Positions 10,001 through 16,543 of a DNA stretch of 64,000 nt are shown here, piece after piece. Positions within the stretch are counted from its first letter, which is position 1, and the number at the start of each line of letters is the position of its first letter. Position numbers and translations under genes: made by a program. Origin of the DNA: Alphaproteobacteria bacterium (GTDB lineage Bacteria > Pseudomonadota > Alphaproteobacteria > Micavibrionales > UBA2020); assembly GCA_025934695.1 (NCBI GenBank), contig JAICWS010000004.1:1-64000 (forward strand). The letters are read 5' to 3'. Below the pieces are notes generated by a model, which saw nothing but the letters and a program-made list of their open reading frames with translations, ran no database searches and was not told where the DNA came from.

Positions 10001-12714
10001 TTAATGTCGGCCCGGACTCCGGCATTGATCTTGCGATCTCCAGCGTCGACTACGACATGTCGAGTTACGCGCAAAATGTGGAAAACCTCACGCTGACCGG
10101 ATCCGCGCTCGTGGGCATCGGCAACGCACAGAATAACGTCATTACTGGGGATGGCCTGAATAATACGCTCACTGGCAACGCAGGCGACGACACGTTCCAT
10201 GCTGGCGGCACGGTGGGCGTGGATACTTTTATCGGCGGCACCGGGAACGACACGTTCTATGTGGACAATGCCAGCGATTTCATCAGCGAAAACGGCGGCG
10301 AAGGCGTCGATGCGGTAATCGCCAGCGTCAATTACGACATGTCCACCCTTGCCGTGAACGTCGAAAATCTGACGCTCACATCTGGCGCAACAATCGGCAC
10401 CGGCAACGCTTTGAACAACGTCGTTACCGGCGACGGTGCGGGCGACACTCTGAGCGGCCTAGATGGGAACGACACGATCACTGGCGGCGCGGGGAACGAT
10501 ACACTGGATGGCGGGCTCGGCGATGATACGCTAAATGGCGGCGGCGGCGTTGACACACTGACCGGCGGGGCCGGGAACGATACCTTCATTCTCGCCAATG
10601 CGGCGGACGTCGTTATTGACAGCCTGTCGGGCGTGGCCGGGGGCACCGATACGATCATCGCATCCTTCTCCTATGTTCTACCGAATTCGTCGACTGGAAA
10701 CTTTATCGAGAACCTTACCCTCGGCGGCACCGGAAACTTTAATGGAACCGGGAACGATCTCATTAACGTCATCACTGGCAACAACGGCAACAATATTCTC
10801 GACGGCGGCGCCCTCGCGGACACGATGATCGGCGGCGGCGGTATCGACACGTATATGGTGGACAATACTGGCGACGTTGTGCAGAGCGGTTCCGGCACGG
10901 TCATTGTCAATAGCGGGGCCGGCTCGACTTATGACATGAGCGTCCACGCCATGACTCTCGTCAACGCGACTATCGCCGGAAATAACGGGCTGACGTTGAT
11001 CGGTAATGCTCTCAACAACGTTATTACGACGGATAATGCCGTCGACACGATTAACGGCTGGGGCGGCGCCGACACGATTTTTGTGCATAATGCCAGCGAC
11101 AAGGTGCTGGACACGGGCGATGTGGCCAATCTTGTCGTCGACCTGATTTCGATTGATACGGCTTCCATTGGCGGCGCGACTTCATATGACATGTCGGCAA
11201 ACGCCGCTGGTGTCATGGGACTTACCCTCACGGGAAGTGGAAATTTCGATGTCAAGGCGAACAACGTAGGCGACACCCTTAGCGGCAACAGCGGCATCAA
11301 CCATTTCACCGGCGGCACCGGCAATGATACTTTCTTCGTCGGCGCCAATGATTTTGTCGACGCGACCTCGGGCGGCAATGATACTGTTGCGGTCGCTTTC
11401 ACGCTGAACCTGACTGCGGATGAAGCGCTCCTCGCGGGCGCCCATTGGATGGGTGTGGAAAATATTCTGCTGACGGGCAGCGCGGCGCTGAATGCGACGG
11501 GCGACCTGGTTGTCAATACCATCACCGGCAACTCCGGTATTAACATTCTCGACGATGGGGGGTATGGCGGCTCGACTTTCGCCGGCGACACATTGATCGG
11601 CGGCGCGGGCAACGATACGTATCATGTTAACAACACCAACGACATTGTGGACGAACAGCACAATAGCGGCGCCGGAACGGATCTCGTCATCTCGAGCGTC
11701 GACTTCAGCCTGAGTACGAGTGCCGTCGAACAGGGTGTCGATAACCTGACACTATTGCCGGGCGCCCTTGTCGGAATCGGCAACGACAGCAACAATATTA
11801 TCCTGGGCAATAGCGGCAACAACACGCTCGACGGCAGGGGCGGCACCGACACGATGAACGGCGGCCTTGGCGACGATACATACTATGTCGATTCAACAAG
11901 CGACACGATCATCGATACAGGCGGTAAAGATACGGTCATTTCCAGTATCTCGAACTACACACTCCCGACTGGCATGGAAAATCTGACCGCGAATTCCGGC
12001 GCAGGGCCGCTGCATCTAGTTGGAAATGCGGCTGCGAACACGATCACAGGCAATGACGCTGGCGACACGCTGGACGGCGGCGCAGGCGCCGACAGGATGA
12101 TCGGCGGAGCCGGCAACGATACGTACTATGTCGATAACGCGCACGATGTCGTCGTCGACGCATCCACGCTCGCGTCGAGCAGCGAGGATCTGATTATCTC
12201 TAAAATATCTGTTGCCTTAAGCGGTGCGACAGGGGCGGAGTACAGCGGCACTTATCAAGACAACCATACATTCGACTTTTCCAGTTTTGTATCGACTGAT
12301 CTGGATGGCAATATCGAAAGCCTGACGCTGACCGGCACGGCGAAAATCGGCATCGGCAACAATCAGAATGATACCATCACCACATCGCTCGGCGGCTGTA
12401 CACTCGTTGCGGGCGATGGTGCTGACACCACCCTGGATGGTACCGGTGGCGGAGAAGTCTACATCGGCGGTGCTGGGAAGGACAGATTTGACCTTGCAGG
12501 CGCTTCGTCAGCACACATGGATACAATTTACAACTTCCACGCGGGCGATATTCTTGATCTGCCCACAGGGGATTTCGATCCAACACAGGATGTCATTGAG
12601 GATTTCGTGGGCTATCGATGGACGGGTCAGAATACACTTGTCTATGTTTCCCAAGGTCCCCATCTTCCATTCGAAGAGATCGCCGTGATCGTTGGGTTTC
12701 ATATTATCCCCTAA
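7096..12714 (+). CDS. Giant RTX (haemolysin-type calcium-binding) repeat protein
   Basis: An 1872-residue acidic, Gly/Asp/Asn-rich protein. It is built from about 17 units of roughly 80-130 residues, each combining a segment like VENLTLTGxxxxxxTGN with RTX nonapeptides (GGxGNDTxx). The units run from near the N-terminus to about residue 1770. There is no signal peptide and no recognisable catalytic domain. The last 100 residues (GGAGKDRFDL, then a DTIYNFHAGDILDL block and a hydrophobic end) resemble the C-terminal secretion module of type I substrates. Calcium-induced folding outside the cell is expected. It could be a surface layer, adhesin or matrix protein. No ABC/HlyD/TolC export genes lie in the window. 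A strong GGGGGAGA ribosome-binding site precedes the ATG. Confidence 0.9.
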   Translation: MSGLTTIEGSAGNDTLVGPGNDVLLGLGFDISLVGGGGTDVLNPGQAGDTLIGGSGNNTFVMYGDAIEEGPNSGGQNILTFISYNMGVDDYDGDGLPDAANIQGIKLVTTHYWDDQLFGAFTGHFAVATGATLTGNALDNTLEGDDVGGNTLIGGTGNDTYVEYSLPNGTLWNPIVEKANEGSDTVTYTPTVAGQKFDLNLVANVENLTFGGTLAITGYGTTGDNTLTGNKGIDTLIGGGGNDTYILNNASTVVDETTSISLNGTPIGSGGIDTVQCAFSYSIAAKPFLENITLTGTANATATGNGGVNTLVGNDGNNILDGGLNTGGNAGLADTFFGSLGNDTYIVHQSTDTIVADANTAHSADSGTDLILSSVSYDMSSYAHGAENLTLTGTAWINAIGNALIDTITGNTGNNIIDGTQTDGGYLKGGSGNDTLYASLIGGDQTLDGGTGADVMVTGVGHQIYVVDNAGDTIVQGATVGGLHGIDSYVTFDMNVQAAGTGERELTLEGVKTINGFGNDWGDSLVGNSVANIIVGGAGNDTIVGGGGTDHLSGGAGDDTITGGLANDVMDGGAGNDTLTSGGAKDTITGDAGDDLIIGNASIGSTMNGGDGNDTYEVHVASDSIIDSSGTDVVNAYVSFTLPGSIENLNLLGGAVGVGNDGANIITAGGNARILEGLGGNDTITSGGGNDTLDGGVGNDVLNGGVGDDVFIVDSSADTVAGNGGTDTIMSSVDWDMSVSTGGTDVKNLTLTGTVATHAVGNALDNIITDNGVLDTLAGGAGNDTYVVSNSADVINEAAGEGTDLVMSSVSFTLAAGTVSEVENITLTGHNNLTAIGNELNNTLTANQGVDILTGGDGNDTYVILPPSTVLSVQNTVISFDTSGIDTVKVGADYSIADRPDLENVWLTGTGDFDATGNANVNVLTGNSGINILDAVSNGGGTGDTYVGSAGNDTYMIHQSNDTVIQDLVNVGPDSGIDLAISSVDYDMSSYAQNVENLTLTGSALVGIGNAQNNVITGDGLNNTLTGNAGDDTFHAGGTVGVDTFIGGTGNDTFYVDNASDFISENGGEGVDAVIASVNYDMSTLAVNVENLTLTSGATIGTGNALNNVVTGDGAGDTLSGLDGNDTITGGAGNDTLDGGLGDDTLNGGGGVDTLTGGAGNDTFILANAADVVIDSLSGVAGGTDTIIASFSYVLPNSSTGNFIENLTLGGTGNFNGTGNDLINVITGNNGNNILDGGALADTMIGGGGIDTYMVDNTGDVVQSGSGTVIVNSGAGSTYDMSVHAMTLVNATIAGNNGLTLIGNALNNVITTDNAVDTINGWGGADTIFVHNASDKVLDTGDVANLVVDLISIDTASIGGATSYDMSANAAGVMGLTLTGSGNFDVKANNVGDTLSGNSGINHFTGGTGNDTFFVGANDFVDATSGGNDTVAVAFTLNLTADEALLAGAHWMGVENILLTGSAALNATGDLVVNTITGNSGINILDDGGYGGSTFAGDTLIGGAGNDTYHVNNTNDIVDEQHNSGAGTDLVISSVDFSLSTSAVEQGVDNLTLLPGALVGIGNDSNNIILGNSGNNTLDGRGGTDTMNGGLGDDTYYVDSTSDTIIDTGGKDTVISSISNYTLPTGMENLTANSGAGPLHLVGNAAANTITGNDAGDTLDGGAGADRMIGGAGNDTYYVDNAHDVVVDASTLASSSEDLIISKISVALSGATGAEYSGTYQDNHTFDFSSFVSTDLDGNIESLTLTGTAKIGIGNNQNDTITTSLGGCTLVAGDGADTTLDGTGGGEVYIGGAGKDRFDLAGASSAHMDTIYNFHAGDILDLPTGDFDPTQDVIEDFVGYRWTGQNTLVYVSQGPHLPFEEIAVIVGFHIIP

Positions 12715-12758
12715 TCGCGGTAGAACTTTCCGTTTTTTTAAGCGTTGGAAGCCGGAAC

Positions 12759-13394
12759 ATGTCCATGAAAAAGTCCCTCAAAATCGAAGTCACCGCTGAC
12801 GTCGTCTGCCCCTGGTGCTACCTGGGCTGGCGGCGGCTGAAGAAGGCGCTGGAGATGAAGCCGGTCGAGGCTGAGATCGTCTGGAAGGCCTACCAACTCA
12901 ATCCCGGCATGCCTGCGGCGGGGGCGGACTATAAGGAGTATATGGCCAAGAAATTCCCGCCCGAGCGCATGCGCCAGGCACAGGCCCGGCTGAAGGAGCT
13001 GGGAAGCGAAGAAGGGGTAGCGTTCAATTTTGAGAACATCACTCGCGCGCCCAATACCGGGCCCGCCCACCGCCTTATCCATTGGGCCGCGCAGGAGGGC
13101 AAGCTTGATGCCGTGGTCGAAGGCGTCATGAAGGCCTATTTCACGGATGGCAAATTCATCGGCGATGAAAAGACGCTGGCCGACATCGGCGCAACCGCAG
13201 GCATGGACCGCGCCGCGATCCTCAAAAAATTTTCCGAAGGCGTTGATATTGATACGATAAAGGCCGAGGATACCGCATCAAAAGACTCGGGCATTTCCGG
13301 CGTGCCTTTTTACCGGATCGGCGATGAAATTACCGTCGAAGGTTCACAACCAGCCGAAGATCTGGTCCAGGAAATCGCTGCGGCGGTCAAGTAA
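12759..13394 (+). CDS. DsbA-family oxidoreductase, FrnE-like
   Basis: A 211-residue thioredoxin-fold protein with CPWC at residues 17-20, the cis-Pro loop GVPFY near residue 180, and a helical insertion. This is the FrnE subfamily of DsbA-like disulfide isomerases/oxidoreductases. There is no signal peptide, which fits the cytoplasmic FrnE type. The frame is open further upstream to 12618, inside the RTX gene, but the ATG at 12759 is preceded by GGAAG at the right distance and gives the usual family length. The physiological substrate cannot be predicted. Confidence 0.88.
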   Translation: MSMKKSLKIEVTADVVCPWCYLGWRRLKKALEMKPVEAEIVWKAYQLNPGMPAAGADYKEYMAKKFPPERMRQAQARLKELGSEEGVAFNFENITRAPNTGPAHRLIHWAAQEGKLDAVVEGVMKAYFTDGKFIGDEKTLADIGATAGMDRAAILKKFSEGVDIDTIKAEDTASKDSGISGVPFYRIGDEITVEGSQPAEDLVQEIAAAVK

Positions 13395-13409
13395 TAAAAG
13401 ACCTCTTCC

Positions 13410-13432
13410 GCTTGATATCTCGAGCTTTTTTT
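13410..13432 (+). terminator. Putative terminator after FrnE-like gene
   Basis: A short stem GCTTGA/TCGAGC (one G-T pair) with loop TATC is followed by seven T. It lies 15 bases after the stop. Confidence 0.5.
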
Positions 13433-13439
13433 GAACGCC

Positions 13440-13483
13440 TAAAAACCTCGTAAAAATCCCATAAAAACTGCATAAAAATCAAC
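13440..13483. repeat. Four phased A-tracts (11-bp period), predicted curved DNA
   Basis: Four consecutive 11-base units of the form TAAAAANNNNN run without interruption: TAAAAACCTCG, TAAAAATCCCA, TAAAAACTGCA, TAAAAATCAAC. A5 tracts repeated at 11 bp bend DNA cumulatively. The array lies in the 351-base non-coding stretch 13395-13745, just before an inverted-repeat element. Confidence 0.8.
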
Positions 13484-13508
13484 GCAATATTCAGCGGGAT
13501 TTAAGCTA

Positions 13509-13686
13509 ACTTTGGTATTCTGGTTGGAATAGAGCAACATTATCAACACAACTTCATCAAGCCGCGCAGCAGCCGTCGAGGGGGACGGCTGGGGCTGGTT
13601 CTTTACCCAACGCGGCTTGAATGAAGATACTAAACGGGAATGCGCCGTTCCGGCCGCCCGGTCTGGACTAGGGGGAATACCAAAGT
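13509..13686. repeat. Nested inverted-repeat element, possible structured RNA or MITE-like insert
   Basis: Three nested dyads share one region. The outer pair ACTTTGGTATTC / GAATACCAAAGT (13509-13520, 13675-13686) is perfect over 12 bp. The middle pair around TCAAGCCGCG / CGCGGCTTGA (13557-13566, 13611-13620) extends to 15 bp with one bulged A (outer ends CTTCA / TGAAG). The inner hairpin AGCCGTC/GACGGCT is at 13571-13590. No ORF occupies it. It could be a small RNA, a long leader of the following gene, or a small mobile repeat. Confidence 0.6.
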
Positions 13687-13745
13687 CAACGGAATAACCA
13701 AAGGCGGTTAAAAATCGCCTGACGTTTAGGTATTGGGGGCAGACA

Positions 13746-14060
13746 ATGAGAAATCATCTTTCGGGGCGGGCAGCATCCGTCACATTCGCGATTTGCTGTC
13801 TGTGCGTATTTACTTTGGGCCCGGGCGTGGAAGCTGAAGGGGCAGCGCGTCCGGGCTATACGCTGGAGTCTCCTCCGGCCGACATGCTGGGCGCGCATAG
13901 TGAAAGGATGCTGGTCATCTTCGGCACCGAAGTTCATTTCAAGCGCTACTTCCTGGTGGACATGCTGAGCCAGAGCATGACGGTCGCGACCGACGTCGCG
14001 GGCGGCGTCCGCTATGACCTGCGCCAGTCAGACCATGGCAGGACCCTTGTGATCCCTTAA
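13746..14060 (+). CDS. Small exported protein of unknown function
   Basis: A 104-residue protein with an N-terminal signal peptide (basic start, hydrophobic stretch at about residues 9-25, likely cleavage after the VEAEGA region). The mature part of roughly 75 residues has no motif I recognise. A GGGGG ribosome-binding site is 6 bases before the ATG. It follows a non-coding stretch with curved DNA and nested inverted repeats, which may form its control region. Confidence 0.55.
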   Translation: MRNHLSGRAASVTFAICCLCVFTLGPGVEAEGAARPGYTLESPPADMLGAHSERMLVIFGTEVHFKRYFLVDMLSQSMTVATDVAGGVRYDLRQSDHGRTLVIP

Positions 14061-14091
14061 GGCACGGGATTATCATTGCTTTTCAAAACGC

Positions 14092-14113
14092 AAGGCCGGC
14101 TCTGTCCGGCCTT
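14092..14113 (+). terminator. Hairpin after small exported protein
   Basis: A perfect 8-bp stem AAGGCCGG/CCGGCCTT with a 6-base loop, 32 bases after the stop codon, without a T-run. It may be a weak terminator. It overlaps the -35 of the next promoter by two bases. Confidence 0.35.
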
Positions 14114-14141
14114 GACTATTGCCATAACGATAAAGTATAGT
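14112..14141 (+). promoter_or_regulatory. Promoter of metallophosphoesterase gene, near-leaderless
   Basis: TTGACT (14112-14117), an 18-base spacer and TATAGT (14136-14141). The expected start of transcription is about 3 bases before the ATG at 14151, and no ribosome-binding site is visible, so the mRNA would be almost leaderless. Confidence 0.55.
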
Positions 14142-14150
14142 TGCGCCTGA

Positions 14151-15068
14151 ATGACGTTCAGCGCAAAGAAATTCCTGAAAAGGGCGACCCTGTCGATGGC
14201 CTTTGCCGTCGCGGCACTGGGCTTCTACAGCTATGAGATCGAGCCCAACATCCTGCGTACGACCAGCTATGACATCGAAACGCCGAAATGGCAGGCCGAG
14301 CCGCCGCTGCATGTCGTTATGGCGGCTGATTTTCACGTCGGCTGTCCTTCGGTCGACCTCAATCGCCTGCAGGGCATCGTCGCCCGTATCAATGCGCTCA
14401 AGCCCGATATCATCGTCCTGCCGGGCGATTTCGTGACCATGCTGAAGGGCGAGGATCGCGTCATCGGCGGCCAGTACATCGAGCCGAAAGACATTGCCCC
14501 TGTGCTCAAGGGGCTGCATGCGCGACTGGGCGTCTATGCCGTCCTGGGCAACCATGACGAAATGAACGACCCCAAAGGCATGCGGGAAGCGCTGGAAGGC
14601 GCCGGCATCCGCGTCGTCGACAATGACGCCATCGAAATCAACAAGGACGGCCATCGTTTCTGGATCGCCGGCCTGTCCGACGACACGACCACAAGGCCCG
14701 ACTGGAAGCACACTTCCGCCAAAATCACCGATGGCGCGCCGGTCGTCCTGATCATGCATGATCCCGGCGCTTTCCTGAACGTGGGCGACCGACCCGCGGT
14801 TGCGCTGGCGGGGCATACGCATGGGGGGCAGGTGGTCGTCCCGTTCTTCGAAAAGCATCTCGAAAATCCCTATAGCCGCGCGCCGATGAAGTACCTCTAC
14901 GGGCATATCTCCGAAAAGGGCCGTGAGCTGATCGTGACCAGCGGCATCGGCACCAGCATCGTACCTCTGCGCTTCGACGCGCCGCCCGAAATTGTCAGCC
15001 TGGAGTTAAAAGGCGTAAAAGACGTGCCGAAACCTGTTGCCAAAGGCCCGGCTGCCCCGTCGAGCTGA
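14151..15068 (+). CDS. Membrane-anchored calcineurin-like metallophosphoesterase
   Basis: A 305-residue protein with an N-terminal membrane anchor (about residues 12-28) and a complete metallophosphoesterase domain: ADFHVG, LPGDFV, GNHDE, IMHDP and GHTHGGQ carry the bimetal ligands. The layout matches YkuE/LpxH-like phosphohydrolases, some of which act on envelope lipids or nucleotides at the membrane surface. The substrate cannot be read from sequence. The tail after about residue 285 is Lys/Pro-rich and probably disordered. A second membrane metallophosphoesterase lies at 56103-57251, but its topology differs. Confidence 0.88.
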   Translation: MTFSAKKFLKRATLSMAFAVAALGFYSYEIEPNILRTTSYDIETPKWQAEPPLHVVMAADFHVGCPSVDLNRLQGIVARINALKPDIIVLPGDFVTMLKGEDRVIGGQYIEPKDIAPVLKGLHARLGVYAVLGNHDEMNDPKGMREALEGAGIRVVDNDAIEINKDGHRFWIAGLSDDTTTRPDWKHTSAKITDGAPVVLIMHDPGAFLNVGDRPAVALAGHTHGGQVVVPFFEKHLENPYSRAPMKYLYGHISEKGRELIVTSGIGTSIVPLRFDAPPEIVSLELKGVKDVPKPVAKGPAAPSS

Positions 15069-15157
15069 CCTTGTTTGATTAACACTTGCATGCGCGTAAG
15101 AATGCGCCTAAAACTGGCTTTCGAAATAGAATAAACATAATAAACGGGTTCGCCGGT

Positions 15158-15568
15158 ATGGGCAGCGTCAAACATCCCAAGGCCAATTCCATCCTGCTGG
15201 TCGAGGATCAGCCGTCGAACGTGCTGGTCGCGTCGACCTTGATCGAGATGATGGGCTATGCCTGCGAGACGGCCGAGAACGGCCACGACGCCCTCAAAAA
15301 ATTTTCGGAAGGGAATTATTCCCTGATCCTGATGGACGTGCAGCTGCCCGGCATCGACGGGCTGGAAACGACGCGCCGCATTCGCCGTCTGGAAAAGGAA
15401 CGCAAGCTGAAGCCCACGCCCATTCTGGCGATGACGTCGAACGCGACGCTCGACGACAAGATGTTCTGCCTGCGCGCAGGTATGAATGACTATATGTCCA
15501 AGCCGTTCCGCCGCGAAGATCTTAGCACCAAGATCTCGGGCTTCGTGACTCAGGAAGCCGAAATCTAA
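15158..15568 (+). CDS. Single-domain response regulator (CheY-like)
   Basis: A 136-residue stand-alone receiver domain. Acidic pocket E16/D17 (LLVEDQP), phospho-acceptor D60 (LMDVQLPGIDG), T93 and K115 (MSKPF) are all present. There is no output domain, so it would signal by protein contact or serve in a phosphorelay. The sequence is close to receiver domains attached to hybrid histidine kinases. The frame is open back to 15086, but the ATG at 15158 gives the normal domain start. No histidine kinase is in the window. Confidence 0.88.
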   Translation: MGSVKHPKANSILLVEDQPSNVLVASTLIEMMGYACETAENGHDALKKFSEGNYSLILMDVQLPGIDGLETTRRIRRLEKERKLKPTPILAMTSNATLDDKMFCLRAGMNDYMSKPFRREDLSTKISGFVTQEAEI

Positions 15569-15569
15569 A

Positions 15570-16412
15570 TCAGTTGCAGCTGACGGGGAGCGCCAGAAGC
15601 TGCGGCCAGGCCGCTTCCCAGCCTTTTTCATGCGTGGCGCCTTTGACGATATCGTGATGCAGGCAGGGCGACGGGCCCGCGGCGCGCGCATAGCTTTCAT
15701 AGACCGCGCTGGGCACCACATCATCCTCCGCGCCCGTGAAATGCCGCTGCGGCAGGTGCGCTAGTTTCGCCGCGACGTCGCGCGGGTTGAGCGATTCCGG
15801 CATCGGCGACACGTGATGCAGCGCGTTGAAGGCGTCATGGTCGAGATTGCCCGCGACCGTGCGCAGGCTCAGGACGTCGGTTCTGCCTGCGGCCGCCAAT
15901 GCCGCGACCGCGCCGCCGCCGGAAAAGCCGATCAGCTCATAGCCGCTGAAATGGTACTGTGTCTTGAACATATCCAGCGCGCGCTCATAGGCAGTGATGA
16001 CTTCGGGGGAGAAACGTTTCGATGTCCAGTATTCCTGCGAACAATCCGCCGAGAAACCTTCGTACTGGCAGGGCCGCGCGATCCAGACGACATTGGGTGC
16101 GGGGTCGAGCGCGGCCAAATTCAGCGCGATAGGATTCGTCGGCGTCGGGTTGAGCGAAGGTTCGCGCCGCCCCAGATAGGCAAGTCCGTCGCCTTCGATA
16201 TATACGTGTGCAGGCGCTCCGGGCTGGCTGACGCGCGCGTACGAGGCAAGATTGAATTGACCCGCCGGAATGATCGCGTGAATCGGCAGGCGCCCGCGCG
16301 CCGTGTCGGCCGCCAGTTCGGTGCGCGCGGCAATGCCGCGGCTGCAGGAAGCGAGCGCCAGCAGCAGAACCGCCAGAAGAAGAGGGGAAAGCAATTGTCT
16401 CATATGTCGCAA
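15570..16412 (-). CDS. Lipoprotein alpha/beta hydrolase
   Basis: A 280-residue protein with a lipoprotein signal peptide ending in a lipobox LASC (acylated Cys23). The serine-nucleophile elbow GFSGGGA, a late Asp (EDDVVPS) and a His (GATHEKGW) form a plausible catalytic triad of an alpha/beta hydrolase. It should be anchored on the periplasmic side. Esterase or lipase activity is likely but the substrate is unknown. It is convergent with the response regulator, with one base between the stops. Confidence 0.8.
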   Translation of the reverse strand: MRHMRQLLSPLLLAVLLLALASCSRGIAARTELAADTARGRLPIHAIIPAGQFNLASYARVSQPGAPAHVYIEGDGLAYLGRREPSLNPTPTNPIALNLAALDPAPNVVWIARPCQYEGFSADCSQEYWTSKRFSPEVITAYERALDMFKTQYHFSGYELIGFSGGGAVAALAAAGRTDVLSLRTVAGNLDHDAFNALHHVSPMPESLNPRDVAAKLAHLPQRHFTGAEDDVVPSAVYESYARAAGPSPCLHHDIVKGATHEKGWEAAWPQLLALPVSCN

Positions 16413-16472
16413 TATACCCTAAATATTTGAATATTGTGTCGTTTTAAGAAGATTATGGGAAATAAAATTTCG

Positions 16473-16500
16473 TTGACTTTACATAAGGGAAAATTCTAAT
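16473..16500 (+). promoter_or_regulatory. Promoter of aminopeptidase N gene
   Basis: TTGACT (16473-16478), a 16-base spacer and TCTAAT (16495-16500). The -10 box overlaps the in-frame ATG at 16499, so that ATG cannot be the translation start if this promoter is used. This supports the start at 16544. Confidence 0.6.
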
Positions 16501-16543
16501 GTTACTCAGTTTCACACAATCACCAGCTGGAGACATACGCACC

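Noticed and set aside
7096..12714. Possible CRISPR or tandem DNA repeat array
   Set aside because: The repeats are protein-level RTX units, imperfect in DNA and in one continuous reading frame.
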